Shown here: positions 16,220 to 24,655 of the stretch, one piece after another | How the letters are laid out: each line of letters opens with the position of its first letter | How positions within the stretch are numbered: position 1 is the stretch's first letter | Source: Blautia faecicola | Lineage (GTDB): Bacteria; Bacillota; Clostridia; Lachnospirales; Lachnospiraceae | Reading direction: 5' to 3' | DNA length: 64,000 nt | Assembly (NCBI RefSeq): GCF_004123145.1 | Contig: NZ_SDKC01000001.1 | Location: forward strand, 2,003,501 to 2,067,500 | The notes under the pieces: generated by a model | What the model was told of the DNA's origin: nothing | Database searches by the model: none | Seen by the model: the letters and a program-made list of their open reading frames with translations, nothing else | Program-made: the position numbers and the translations under genes

Positions 16220-16945
16220 TTATTTCCGTCTTCGTTTTTCTTTTTTAGCAAGACCTTTTTCTGCCGGGATTATAATAAGCGTAGGCGCATCCAGATAACG
16301 TTTGATATCATCTTCTGTATTAATAGTATCGTTCATCAGGTAGCCCACCACCAGAACACCACATGCAAGTACCATACCTGCCAGAATTCCCATGAGAAGA
16401 TTTTTCTTGAGGCTCGGACTTACCGGTGTGCTTTCCACTTCCGCCTTTTCCACTGTTGTCGGTTCATCTGATTTCATAATGTATGCCATCTGCTCAGCAG
16501 TAGCTTCTGCTACTGCATTAGCTACAAGACTTGCGTCTGTCGGATCTGTACTGGTAGCTGAAATCACCAGAATACGTGTATCTGATTTATTACTCACAGA
16601 AAGCATCTGATTCAGTTCATCTCTGGTAAATTTTTTATCACTTTCCGTTTTCAGTTTTTCAATCGCACTGTCCAATACCGGTTTACTTTTTGCAATCACT
16701 TCAAAGTCAGCTGTCAGCTCACTACCCAACTGTAGATCAGCCAGAGAAGTTACTGTCGTTGTCTTCGAAAGAATGTACAGCATTGCATTAGACTGATACT
16801 GTGGATTGATCATTGTTATTGTAACCAGCAATGCAAGTGCTCCGCCAAAAACAGCCGATAATAAAATCAGCCACCATTTTTTCAACAATACACGAGCAAG
16901 TTCCAGAAGATCTATTGTATCCTCATCGTACATATTCTCTTTCAT
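16220..16945 (-). CDS. Wzz/CapA-type chain-length and kinase modulator
   Basis: A 241-residue polysaccharide co-polymerase. Two TM segments (about 27-48 and 190-211) bracket an outer domain of about 140 residues, the Wzz plan. IDLLELARVLLKKWWLIL at the start and the proline-rich ESTPVSPSLKKNLLMG before TM2 are diagnostic. In Firmicutes such proteins activate a separate tyrosine kinase and set polymer length; the kinase gene is three bases upstream. The C-terminus ends in a basic KKEKRRRK tail. Confidence 0.88.
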   Translation of the reverse strand: MKENMYDEDTIDLLELARVLLKKWWLILLSAVFGGALALLVTITMINPQYQSNAMLYILSKTTTVTSLADLQLGSELTADFEVIAKSKPVLDSAIEKLKTESDKKFTRDELNQMLSVSNKSDTRILVISATSTDPTDASLVANAVAEATAEQMAYIMKSDEPTTVEKAEVESTPVSPSLKKNLLMGILAGMVLACGVLVVGYLMNDTINTEDDIKRYLDAPTLIIIPAEKGLAKKEKRRRK

Positions 16946-16948
16946 CTT

Positions 16949-17653
16949 CTAGTCCTCCTTCATACTTTTATCGTGGCTATAATAATTGTAATACCGTTTA
17001 TAATAATAACTATTTTTTCGAACTTCTACATTATTCATTGCAACTCCAAGAAAATTCGAATTTGCCGCCTTTAACTGTTCCAGTACGCTTTTTGCCATTT
17101 TTCTGGAATCTTTTCCCTCGGAAATAACCAAAACACTTCCATCACATCGTTTGGCAGCAACTGCCGCATCAACCACGCTTCCAAGCGGCGGTGTATCCAC
17201 GATTACATAATCAAATGTCTTTTTCAATGCAATAATCAGTTCTTCAAATCTGGAATTTCCAAGAAGCTCTGTCGAATTTGTCGGGAATTTTCCCGATGGA
17301 ATCACATACAAATTTTTTAAATTAGTTTCGTAAAGTGCCTCTGTAACACTTTTTTGTCCAGAAAGCACATGGCTGAGTCCAACTGATGTATTGTCTCCTT
17401 CTGCTCGAACTCTCCGCATCAGAACAGAACGGCGCATATCTGCGTCTACCAGCACAGTCTTTTTCTCAGACTCCGCAAAAGTCATAGCAAGACGTAATGA
17501 AACTGTACTTTTTCCATCTGCCGGAAGACAGCTGGTAATCACGATTGCTCTGTTATCCACACCGGTAAACTCAATATTACTTCGAAAACTACGAAATGCT
17601 TCTCTTGCCTGCTGGCTCATTATTTCATCTTCGTTTATAAACAGTTTATTCAC
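16949..17653 (-). CDS. CpsD/CapB-type tyrosine kinase (BY-kinase)
   Basis: The 234-residue cytoplasmic kinase shows Walker A SCLPADGKSTV at 41-51, Walker A' TVLVDADMR at 66-74, and Walker B DYVIVDTPP at 148-156. The C-terminus has the autophosphorylated tyrosine cluster SYYYKRYYNYY. It partners the Wzz-like modulator encoded three bases downstream and regulates exopolysaccharide assembly by cycles of phosphorylation. No tyrosine phosphatase gene is visible in the locus. Confidence 0.92.
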   Translation of the reverse strand: MNKLFINEDEIMSQQAREAFRSFRSNIEFTGVDNRAIVITSCLPADGKSTVSLRLAMTFAESEKKTVLVDADMRRSVLMRRVRAEGDNTSVGLSHVLSGQKSVTEALYETNLKNLYVIPSGKFPTNSTELLGNSRFEELIIALKKTFDYVIVDTPPLGSVVDAAVAAKRCDGSVLVISEGKDSRKMAKSVLEQLKAANSNFLGVAMNNVEVRKNSYYYKRYYNYYSHDKSMKED

Positions 17654-17690
17654 TGGTTTTTCTCCTTATCTATTGTACTTTTCCTTTTTG

Positions 17691-18401
17691 CTACTGTACA
17701 GTCACTTTCAGCTCTGCTTCATTGGAGCGGTTTCCATCACTATCAGTCACAAAATATATCAGATCATACTCACCAGATGTCGATATATCTACATGTCCTT
17801 TTACTTCAATATTATTATACAGTCGCTTCTGAGTATCTTTATCATCCGTAATTTCTTTTACATATTTCAGAACTGTAAAACTGGAATTTTTCTCTACTGT
17901 TATTTCTTTATCTGTCAATGTAATTACCGGTGCTTCCGGATTAGTCTGCGGTTCTGTTTCCTCATCCTGGACATCTGCTTCCGTATTATCTGTTGTTTCT
18001 GTAGTTGTCTCTGTCTCCTGTTCTTCCTGTACAGACTCTTCTGCTGTTTGCTGAGTCACTTCATCACTACAAGGTACTTCTCTTACTTTTTTAGCAACGT
18101 TTTTGCTGTTATCTGTTACTGCATATGTAATACTTGCCGTTGCACCATCCTCACTAACCGTTACCTGTTCTACCACAATCTGATCAGTTACATCACCGTC
18201 ACGGTCATCCTGCGCAGTTACTCCTGCAAGTAAATCTGTTCTGCTCATACTCTGGTTATATATAAATCCATCATCTGCAATTGAAATCACAGGCGGGGTC
18301 TTATCCCTGTTCATAACCAGATACAGACATGCTCCAACAGCAGCTACAGTAATTACTGCTAACAAAGCAACTAACCATTTTTTGCCTCGTCCGTTATCCA
18401 T
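17691..18401 (-). CDS. Membrane-anchored protein with DUF5011/Ig-like domains
   Basis: The start at 18401 follows AGAAGGG and yields 236 residues. A basic N-terminus and a TM segment (WLVALLAVITVAAVGACLY) anchor it. Two Ig-like domains follow: one with DKTPPVISIADDGF and DDRDGDVTDQIVV, the DUF5011 signature, and one near the C-terminus with APVITLTDKEITV and GEYDLIYFVTDSDGN. An acidic, threonine-rich linker joins them. The gene opens the kinase-Wzz-sortase-LCP series and probably helps organise surface polymer; the role is inferred from setting. Confidence 0.75.
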   Translation of the reverse strand: MDNGRGKKWLVALLAVITVAAVGACLYLVMNRDKTPPVISIADDGFIYNQSMSRTDLLAGVTAQDDRDGDVTDQIVVEQVTVSEDGATASITYAVTDNSKNVAKKVREVPCSDEVTQQTAEESVQEEQETETTTETTDNTEADVQDEETEPQTNPEAPVITLTDKEITVEKNSSFTVLKYVKEITDDKDTQKRLYNNIEVKGHVDISTSGEYDLIYFVTDSDGNRSNEAELKVTVQ

Positions 18402-18517
18402 ACCTCTTTCCCTTCTTATTTTACTATTTTTCAATACCACAAGTAAACATAATAAACCCATGGAAAATTACGCATTACTATTCTGTAATAACTTTCTTCT
18501 TTTGTCAAGCAATTTAT

Positions 18518-18640
18518 TCAAAACCTTTCCTGATCAGCCTGTACATTTTCATCTTCCAACGCTTCTATCTGTTTTTCTGTCTGTTCCGGCACTTTTATCA
18601 GACCAAATTTCCATAAAATCGGATAGATATAAGATCTTCA
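18518..18640 (-). pseudogene. C-terminal fragment of the HTH family encoded at 24656
   Basis: Minus-strand reading gives YIYPILWKFGLIKVPEQTEK and a tail ending at TGA 18518. This matches the C-terminal YIYGMFYRFGLIDVPDEVKE of the protein at 24656-25438. There is no start codon or upstream domain. It is a relic of a further copy of that family. Confidence 0.6.
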
Positions 18641-18659
18641 TTATTTTGCATTTTATTTT

Positions 18660-20528
18660 TTACTGATATCTGTATGTACTCACGATTGCCCTTACAGATT
18701 CCCGAATATGTTCTCCATCCTGATAAGCCTCTTTTTTCAACTCCTGCAACTGTTTCAAAAATTCTTCCCGGTCAAATTCCAGAGGCTTTCCAATGAATAT
18801 TTTTTCATGCGCTGTTTTTTGTAACCCTTCTTCTGCCATCAGAAGTTCTTCATACAATTTTTCTCCCGGGCGAAGCCCTGTATATTCAATCTTAATATCT
18901 TCATCTGGTTTGAGTCCAGACAATTTTATCAAATTTCGTGCCAGATCATCTATCCGCATAGGTTCACCCATATCCAGCACAAAAATCTCTCCACCCTTAG
19001 CATACGCTCCAGCCTGTAATACCAGAGATACTGCCTCCGGAATCGTCATAAAATATCGGATAATATTTTTATCTGTCACTGTAACGGGGCCGCCCTCCTC
19101 TATCTGCTTTCGAAACAGTGGAATCACACTTCCGTTACTTCCTAACACATTTCCAAAACGAACAGCAACAAATTCTGTTTTGCTGGTCATATTCAATGTC
19201 TGTATGATCATCTCACAGATTCTTTTAGAGGCTCCCATAATATTTGTAGGATTGACCGCTTTATCTGTAGATATCAGTATAAAACGTCTGCATCCATTTT
19301 CTGATGCCGCCTTTGCCGTATTCAGTGTTCCAAACACATTATTTTTGATTGCCTCATTAGGACTGCTTTCCATCAACGGTACATGTTTATGAGCAGCTGC
19401 ATGATACACCAGTTCCGGATGATACTTTTCAAAAATACTGTTTATTCTGTGAGTATTTCTTACTGACCCGATCAGGACTACCAGATTCAGCTCCGGGTAA
19501 TCTCTCTTCAGTTCCTGTTGAATATCATATACTGAATTTTCATAAATATCCACAACTATCAGCAGCGCCGGATGATGCGCAGCAATCTGTCGGCAGAGTT
19601 CACTTCCAATAGAACCACCCCCGCCGGTAATCAATACTCTTTTATTCTGTACATATTGTAATACCGATTCCAGGTTTGTCTCCACCGGATCTCTTCCCAG
19701 AAGATCCTCAATCTCAACTTCCCGCAGCTTCGCGATACTGACCTCTTCATTAATTAACTGATAAACTCCCGGAAGAATTCTTAGCTTACAGCCGCTGTCC
19801 TTGCAGCATTCCAGCAGTTCTTTTTTATCTTTTGGATGCATGGTTGGAATCGCCACGATAATTTCCTGCACTTTATAATGCTTTACCGCATTCAGAATTT
19901 CTTCCCTGCCTCCGACAATCGGAATACCGAGCAATTTTGTATTCTTTTTCTGCGGATTATCATCAATAATACAGACTACTTTGTTGCTCAGATGATAACT
20001 GGACTGCAGTTCTTTAATAATCAGAGTTCCTGCATCCCCAGCCTCGATTACCATTGTAATAATCGGTTTTTCCAGACGATCTGTATATACTCTCTGTTTA
20101 AAAATTCGGAGCAGTCGATACGAAAACCTTCCCGCCATCATCAGTGGAAGTAAAATCAGCAGATAGAGAATATAATAAGATCTTGGAAGATGATATCCCA
20201 TCATATACATTCCTACCAACTGCAACATGGACGACACAATACATGCCAGTGTAAGATTTAAAAGTTCTGTCACACTGGCGTAACGCCAGAGACTTTCGTA
20301 TAAACTAAACAACGCAAATATTACCAATGTACACCCAATATTCACCGGTGTATATTGAATCATCGATTCCAGAAATACTTTTTTAATCATTCCCGGGCGA
20401 AATTCAAACCGGATCAAAAGCGCCATATATTCGGATATCCCTATTACCAGAATATCGTATAAGATGAGCAGTGAAACCCTTATTCGTTTTTTAGGATTTT
20501 TTAATCCTCTTATTGTTTTTTCCCACAT
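18660..20528 (-). CDS. FlaA1/CapD-type membrane nucleotide-sugar dehydratase
   Basis: A 622-residue protein from ATG 20528, which has GGAAAAGAG upstream; an in-frame ATG at 20594 has no good site. Four TM segments lie in the first 140 residues, then a CoA-binding-like Rossmann domain, then an extended SDR domain with GGGGSIGSELCRQ, the ISTDKAVNPTNIMGASKR block containing the TDK active-site variant of FlaA1-type enzymes, and AVRFGNVLGSNGSVIP. It likely makes UDP-4-keto-6-deoxy-N-acetylhexosamine for surface polysaccharide. It is the only sugar-modifying enzyme left in this locus. Confidence 0.88.
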   Translation of the reverse strand: MWEKTIRGLKNPKKRIRVSLLILYDILVIGISEYMALLIRFEFRPGMIKKVFLESMIQYTPVNIGCTLVIFALFSLYESLWRYASVTELLNLTLACIVSSMLQLVGMYMMGYHLPRSYYILYLLILLPLMMAGRFSYRLLRIFKQRVYTDRLEKPIITMVIEAGDAGTLIIKELQSSYHLSNKVVCIIDDNPQKKNTKLLGIPIVGGREEILNAVKHYKVQEIIVAIPTMHPKDKKELLECCKDSGCKLRILPGVYQLINEEVSIAKLREVEIEDLLGRDPVETNLESVLQYVQNKRVLITGGGGSIGSELCRQIAAHHPALLIVVDIYENSVYDIQQELKRDYPELNLVVLIGSVRNTHRINSIFEKYHPELVYHAAAHKHVPLMESSPNEAIKNNVFGTLNTAKAASENGCRRFILISTDKAVNPTNIMGASKRICEMIIQTLNMTSKTEFVAVRFGNVLGSNGSVIPLFRKQIEEGGPVTVTDKNIIRYFMTIPEAVSLVLQAGAYAKGGEIFVLDMGEPMRIDDLARNLIKLSGLKPDEDIKIEYTGLRPGEKLYEELLMAEEGLQKTAHEKIFIGKPLEFDREEFLKQLQELKKEAYQDGEHIRESVRAIVSTYRYQ

Positions 20529-20784
20529 ATTGTTTTCTCTTTTCCAGTCAGTATAAAAATCTACATTTTTCATAAGATATTTTAATATTACCATTCAACA
20601 TGCCAAATGGCAATAATCGTCCTTTATCTTTCCCTGATGCCTGGGCTGCATTGGCTATCTAAAGTTCATCATTTTCCAAATATTTTCTTATTCGCTCAAA
20701 CTGCGGATCTCTGAAAGACGACATCTGATCATGGCAATACCTCCGATCATATATTTTAAAATTTTTCGTGTATAAAAACATCAA

Positions 20785-20804
20785 GGCCACGGTTTCCCGT
20801 GGCC
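20785..20804 (-). terminator. Terminator after the Rpn-type nuclease gene
   Basis: GGCCACGG and CCGTGGCC form a perfect 8-bp stem with a four-base loop. Read on the minus strand it is followed by TTGATGTTTTTA. It lies 126 bases beyond the nuclease stop. Confidence 0.65.
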
Positions 20805-20929
20805 CTGGTATCTTCCTTTGCTTTTACACTACCTTCCCCGGTTCGTGTATATTTACCAACATGATATCACACATAGCAAAGAAAATCAACGTTACTCTTT
20901 CACTCAGACTCTTTTATGGTGTCACATCT

Positions 20930-21919
20930 CTAACCTTCCTTCAACATATCATCTGTCACATTTCTGAACTTTTCCACGCTCATTGCTACATCTTCAGCCG
21001 CTTCCTCTATCGTTAGCCGTCCCCTTTTTACCTGTTTAACCAGCATCCGGAGTTCTCCGATCTCAATCCCCCTTATCTCTCCTCTAGCCTCTCTCTCGCT
21101 CAGCATATCATCAATTGCTTTACACATATCAATCTTCTCCTCTTTTTCTGAAATTTCTATCGCTGTATTCGTGATTGCTTTTATCACCAGCGCTGCCTCA
21201 CGGTCTATCAGCATCCGTGAATTGCCTTTTAAGATTCTCGATAATTTTTCTTTATCTTTCGAATATTTAATATACTCTATCACTTCCCGCAGACTGGACG
21301 TAAACTTTTTCAGATCCTTTTCGGTAAGCTTCGCCGGGTCGATCAGATGGATCCGGTAATCCTGGACATAGTGCATCAGTTTTTCGTTCTGGCTTCCCAT
21401 CATCTCATGTAACGATAACGGCGCATCCCATTCGTCCGCTCCAAAATGTATCACAAGCGTGACTACAGGTTTTAATACATCCTCTTTGTAAAATCCGGAT
21501 AAATATTCCCCACTTGTACGTTTTCTGAAACTCTTATCACTTTTTCTGTGATTCGCAGCAGTATCTGCGACCTGCTTTCCGTATTGTAGGGCATCGTATA
21601 TCATATTCCGGACAGGCATCGCATAGTGGATGTCTGTCTGATTCTCGATTCCAAGCAGGATATATGCGACCTCATCTTCCTGCATCACAACTGCGGATTT
21701 CAAAATATCACGATACTTCTGAACCAGATCATCCGACTGCCCATTTTCCTTTTCCTGCGAACCAAACGGCAGGGCAATCTCTGTTGTATCAAGTTCTCTC
21801 AGCCGTTCCGGATCAACGACCGGTTTTCCCTCATAGATCAGGTAATTAAATGCATCTGCAAAAATGTTGTTTTTTCTCATATAGGCCTTGGTGACTGTAT
21901 CCACCTTTCCCATAGGCAT
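20930..21919 (-). CDS. Rpn-family PD-(D/E)XK nuclease/putative transposase
   Basis: A 329-residue member of the recombination-promoting nuclease family, with AAGGAAAGGAG upstream. It opens with the family pattern RKNNIFADAFNYLIYEGKPV, has the nuclease-like core around DEVAYILLGIENQTDIHYAM and LKPVVTLVIHFGADEW, and ends with the repetitive acidic-basic tail typical of the group. Rpn proteins promote RecA-independent recombination and are dispersed in Clostridia, often in multiple copies; a broken relative lies at 2454-2724. It stands alone within mobile debris, flanked by a terminator. Confidence 0.82.
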   Translation of the reverse strand: MPMGKVDTVTKAYMRKNNIFADAFNYLIYEGKPVVDPERLRELDTTEIALPFGSQEKENGQSDDLVQKYRDILKSAVVMQEDEVAYILLGIENQTDIHYAMPVRNMIYDALQYGKQVADTAANHRKSDKSFRKRTSGEYLSGFYKEDVLKPVVTLVIHFGADEWDAPLSLHEMMGSQNEKLMHYVQDYRIHLIDPAKLTEKDLKKFTSSLREVIEYIKYSKDKEKLSRILKGNSRMLIDREAALVIKAITNTAIEISEKEEKIDMCKAIDDMLSEREARGEIRGIEIGELRMLVKQVKRGRLTIEEAAEDVAMSVEKFRNVTDDMLKEG

Positions 21920-22079
21920 GCTCCTTTCCTTTCTACAAGGAACAGAGCTTCCTGCCCAGACATTCCGTTCTCTGTTCCTCCAGATTTTCTTTTTTCATAT
22001 GGGGAATCAGATAACCGAATGGTTGAAGAATTGCTTCCCAGATATGTTGTATCTACTATAGCAATATGATTTGCGATTG

Positions 22080-22375
22080 TCAATATGCTGACGGTAAAAG
22101 ATTTCTCTTATCCTCTTGGTACCAGATGTATATAAGAACATCTTCCCAAACATAAAGCAGACTTCCATCATCACCAAAGTATCCATTCTGGTTTCTCAGC
22201 ACGGCCAATGGTTTCTCAAATACTCTCGCACGCGTTTCTTATCTTCCGTTGTTTCTTCATAATTAATATTTTCATCGGAAAATGCCTTTCTCAATGCCCT
22301 GCGAACATAGCTATCTACTTCTGATGACAACTTTCCAAGCTCTGCCTGTGCATTACTGCCCACTAATGAGCTCAC
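22080..22375 (-). pseudogene. Unknown frameshifted gene
   Basis: From about 22375 the minus strand reads SSLVGSNAQAELGKLSSEV and DENINYEETTEDKKRVREYL, then meets a stop; the adjacent frame continues with NQNGYFGDDGSLLYVWEDVL and ends at 22080. The switch near 22205 is a frameshift in an otherwise protein-like stretch. I do not recognise the family. Confidence 0.45.
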
Positions 22376-22391
22376 ACTCCCATGTACAAAC

Positions 22392-22820
22392 TCAGATCGT
22401 ATTCATAACTGTACATGTTTTCAACTTGTCGTTCTCTAATACCAAATAGATTTCTTTTAATTTTCTATTCTGTATATGATGATATATTGTCCAAGCAGAA
22501 ACAATTATTATTAAAGCAACCATAAGAATTATATTAATCCCCTTTGACATATTCCATTTAATATTTGTCATCGTAAAAATAGACACGAGTAACGCTATCA
22601 CGCTAATACAAAATGTCAGTAGATCACTTTCAATATAAGCCTTTGATGCAATCATGTATTGTTGCAATGTCTGATCCTTATTTCCAGTAGCGCACGCTTC
22701 TTTTTCCAAAAAACTTTTTAAGCAAATATAAAAATCTATATGATTTTTTCGTTTTGAGTATTCGGCTGCCTGTTTATAAATTTTTTTCAAGTCTTGTACT
22801 ACGTCAGATTGAAACATTTT
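22392..22820 (-). CDS. Small two-TM membrane protein, unknown
   Basis: The start at 22820 is preceded by GGTGAAAG; the product has 142 residues. An N-terminal helical region of about 65 residues precedes two TM segments (LLTFCISVIALLVSIFTM and GINIILMVALIIIVSAW). A short charged tail follows. The arrangement loosely recalls SLATT-type sensors with two TM helices, but no diagnostic motif is seen. The gene follows the SEC-C protein closely and the two are probably cotranscribed. Confidence 0.6.
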   Translation of the reverse strand, partial: KMFQSDVVQDLKKIYKQAAEYSKRKNHIDFYICLKSFLEKEACATGNKDQTLQQYMIASKAYIESDLLTFCISVIALLVSIFTMTNIKWNMSKGINIILMVALIIIVSAWTIYHHIQNRKLKEIYLVLENDKLKTCTVMNTI

Positions 22821-22840
22821 TCTTTCACCTTTCATTACTG

Positions 22841-23638
22841 TTATTTTATCGCTTGTTTTTCTACCCATCTTCCTGAATATTCGATAGCTTCTTCTTTCAT
22901 TTTTTCACCACCCAGCAAAGTGATCCTATAATGAAGACCGTATTCTTTGGGAGTGTTATAACAACACCTTTTATATTTGTTTCCTGAACCGCAGGGACAC
23001 TTTTCATTTCTCCCAACGTTCATAAACTCCGGTCGTTTTCTCTTTAATTCTTCTATATACCATGGTCTAAATGGACTATCTAATTTTCTCATTAAATAAT
23101 CCAATACTTGATAATTATACTCCTGCCCCTCCAGCTTTAATATAGCATATTTATCTAATGGATGCTTAACGATTGCCACGCCAATGATCTCATAATCTGT
23201 TACTTCTCTTAAACATAGCTCCCCCATATACAATTTCCCCGGGACATGACTGCATCCCCCTCGTAATGATACTTTTTCTCCACAAATAGAACACTTTTCT
23301 GACTTGATAATCCCTTCCCTGCTCGTATATACAAAGTCCGGAAATACCTTCTCATAATATTTTATAATTTGATTAATAAACGTCAAATTATAATGATTCA
23401 TCCCCTCGCCAAAATTTATTCTGAGATTTCCCATTGATATATCAATTCGATTCATCACCCGCCATGCTTCTTCATATTTACCTGATTTCAACAGTTGAAA
23501 CATAGCAAGATAATTTTTGTGTATGTTATATACTTCTATCAGACACCATAATTCATTAGCCAACCATTCTTCCTGATTATATATGGCTTTCTGTTTTTGT
23601 TCCTTTAATTCCTGCAGAATATCTTCTCTCAATTCCAT
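22841..23638 (-). CDS. SEC-C motif protein, possibly 5' truncated
   Basis: This 265-residue protein has near its end the zinc-binding SEC-C motif GRNEKCPCGSGNKYKRCC. Another cysteine pair, EKCSICGEKVSLRGGCSH near 116-133, may bind a second metal. The rest is helical and unrecognised. Its start codon falls inside the last bases of an IS66 tnpC fragment, and no good ribosome binding site precedes it, so the native 5' end may have been lost. SEC-C domains occur in SecA and in many defence or mobile-region proteins; a specific role cannot be given. Confidence 0.65.
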   Translation of the reverse strand: MELREDILQELKEQKQKAIYNQEEWLANELWCLIEVYNIHKNYLAMFQLLKSGKYEEAWRVMNRIDISMGNLRINFGEGMNHYNLTFINQIIKYYEKVFPDFVYTSREGIIKSEKCSICGEKVSLRGGCSHVPGKLYMGELCLREVTDYEIIGVAIVKHPLDKYAILKLEGQEYNYQVLDYLMRKLDSPFRPWYIEELKRKRPEFMNVGRNEKCPCGSGNKYKRCCYNTPKEYGLHYRITLLGGEKMKEEAIEYSGRWVEKQAIK

Positions 23639-23840
23639 ATCAGCTGTTCTAATTCTTTTTCATCAATGCTTCCATCGGCAAGTTCAATCTCCAGCAGGCC
23701 CTCCAGCAAATGCTTTACATAGTAATAAACATTCAGGCCATTCGCACGGGCCGTTTCGGTAATACTGTAGATCATTGCACTTGCCTGGGCTCCACGTACT
23801 GTGTTGATCGTCATCCAGTTCTTCTTGTTATGCTCTGTAG
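23629..23840 (-). pseudogene. IS66 tnpC 3' fragment (minus)
   Basis: The frame contains HNKKNWMTINTVRGAQASAM and YSITETARANGLNVYYYVKH, the C-terminal segment of IS66 transposase. Only the last 65 or so codons remain. It meets a second fragment head to head near 23840. Confidence 0.7.
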
Positions 23841-24070
23841 AACATAATCGAAAGAACTGGGAAATGATCGATACCGTCAATGGAGCCACCAGTTCTGCGA
23901 TCATCTACAGTATAGCCGAAACAGCGAAGGCAAACCAGCTGAAGCCATATGAGTATTTTGAATATCTGCTGACAGAGATACCAAAACATATGGATGATAA
24001 AAATAGCAATTTTCTGGAAGAGCTTCTGCCTTGGTCAGAAACTGTTACTGACCTCATGAGATGTCACTAA
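23838..24070 (+). pseudogene. IS66 tnpC 3' fragment (plus)
   Basis: The frame contains EHNRKNWEMIDTVNGATSSA and YSIAETAKANQLKPYEYFEY followed by ELLPWSETV, the IS66 transposase C-terminus. It is oriented opposite to the adjacent fragment, and the two share an inverted stretch at the join (ccagttctt ... aaagaactgg). Both differ from the intact element's tnpC. Confidence 0.7.
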
Positions 24071-24099
24071 CTTGTTCTCATGAGCTGTCACCAGATTGC

Positions 24100-24246
24100 T
24101 TAACTACTCCAGGCAAGACTCTTACTCTTCTCTCTTCGGTCTATCAGCAACTCTCTGTTATACTCTCCGTTTTTACCGACCTTTAATTTATATCGGAATG
24201 GTAATCCAGTTGCCGTTTTAAAGTAAGCGCTTAAATCTTGGGTAGC
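24100..24246 (-). pseudogene. Middle fragment of the HTH family encoded at 24656
   Basis: Minus-strand reading gives YFKTATGLPFRYKLKVGKNG and IDRREKSKSLAWSS before TAA 24100. This matches GFKTYSGLPFSYEIKKGRNG and IDRREKSKSLAWSSVLLAL in the neighbouring full-length gene. It is a diverged, truncated copy. Confidence 0.65.
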
Positions 24247-24277
24247 TTTACTGTCTACGTTTTTAAACTCATAATGA

Positions 24278-24331
24278 TAGTAAATAGATTTTTACTACAC
24301 TCCGCTTGATAGGATGTAGAAATTTACTACA
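24278..24331 (+). promoter_or_regulatory. Repeated TTTACTACA sites before a short frame
   Basis: TTTACTACA appears at 24291 and 24323, each also part of a small inverted repeat (TAGTAAA/TTTACTA at 24278-24297 and TGTAG/CTACA at 24315-24331). The spacing of about three helical turns suggests an operator or binding sites for a mobile-element protein. Speculative. Confidence 0.3.
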
Positions 24332-24346
24332 TTTGGAGGTTTCATT

Positions 24347-24439
24347 ATGAGTAAGAAACGTGCTCCCGGGCGTTCCCTGCAAATTATGCTTAAACGGAAT
24401 GCCAGTTCCGCTACTGCGGAACGGCTATTCCATTTTTAA
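24347..24439 (+). CDS. 30-residue reading frame with strong ribosome binding site
   Basis: GGAGGT lies six bases before the ATG. The product begins MSKKRAPGRSLQIMLKRNAS and ends HF; it is basic and ends at TAA 24437-24439. It may be the 5' end of a lost gene, since the usual mobile-region debris follows, or a genuine small basic protein. No family recognised. Confidence 0.35.
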   Translation: MSKKRAPGRSLQIMLKRNASSATAERLFHF

Positions 24440-24655
24440 CGGTACGAAGTACCCCTAGATGATATCATTCCGTTTCACGCATATTTATACCGTTCATCTC
24501 TGGTTCTCTACTGGCGGATAATACTCTGGTTCCGTTTTCTTCAAATACTCTTCCAGCATTTTCTTCAATTTTTCTATAATGCTACCATCCTTCCCAACTG
24601 AGATTCACATCCTCAGTTACGGCACATCTTACCGTAGACTTTTGCTCATAGCAAC
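24440..24655. other. Non-coding stretch after the small frame
   Basis: No gene is evident. A short minus-strand open stretch (KLKKMLEEYLKKTEPEYYPP near 24500-24575) looks like the end of a lost helical protein but has no start or homolog I can name. Confidence 0.3.
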
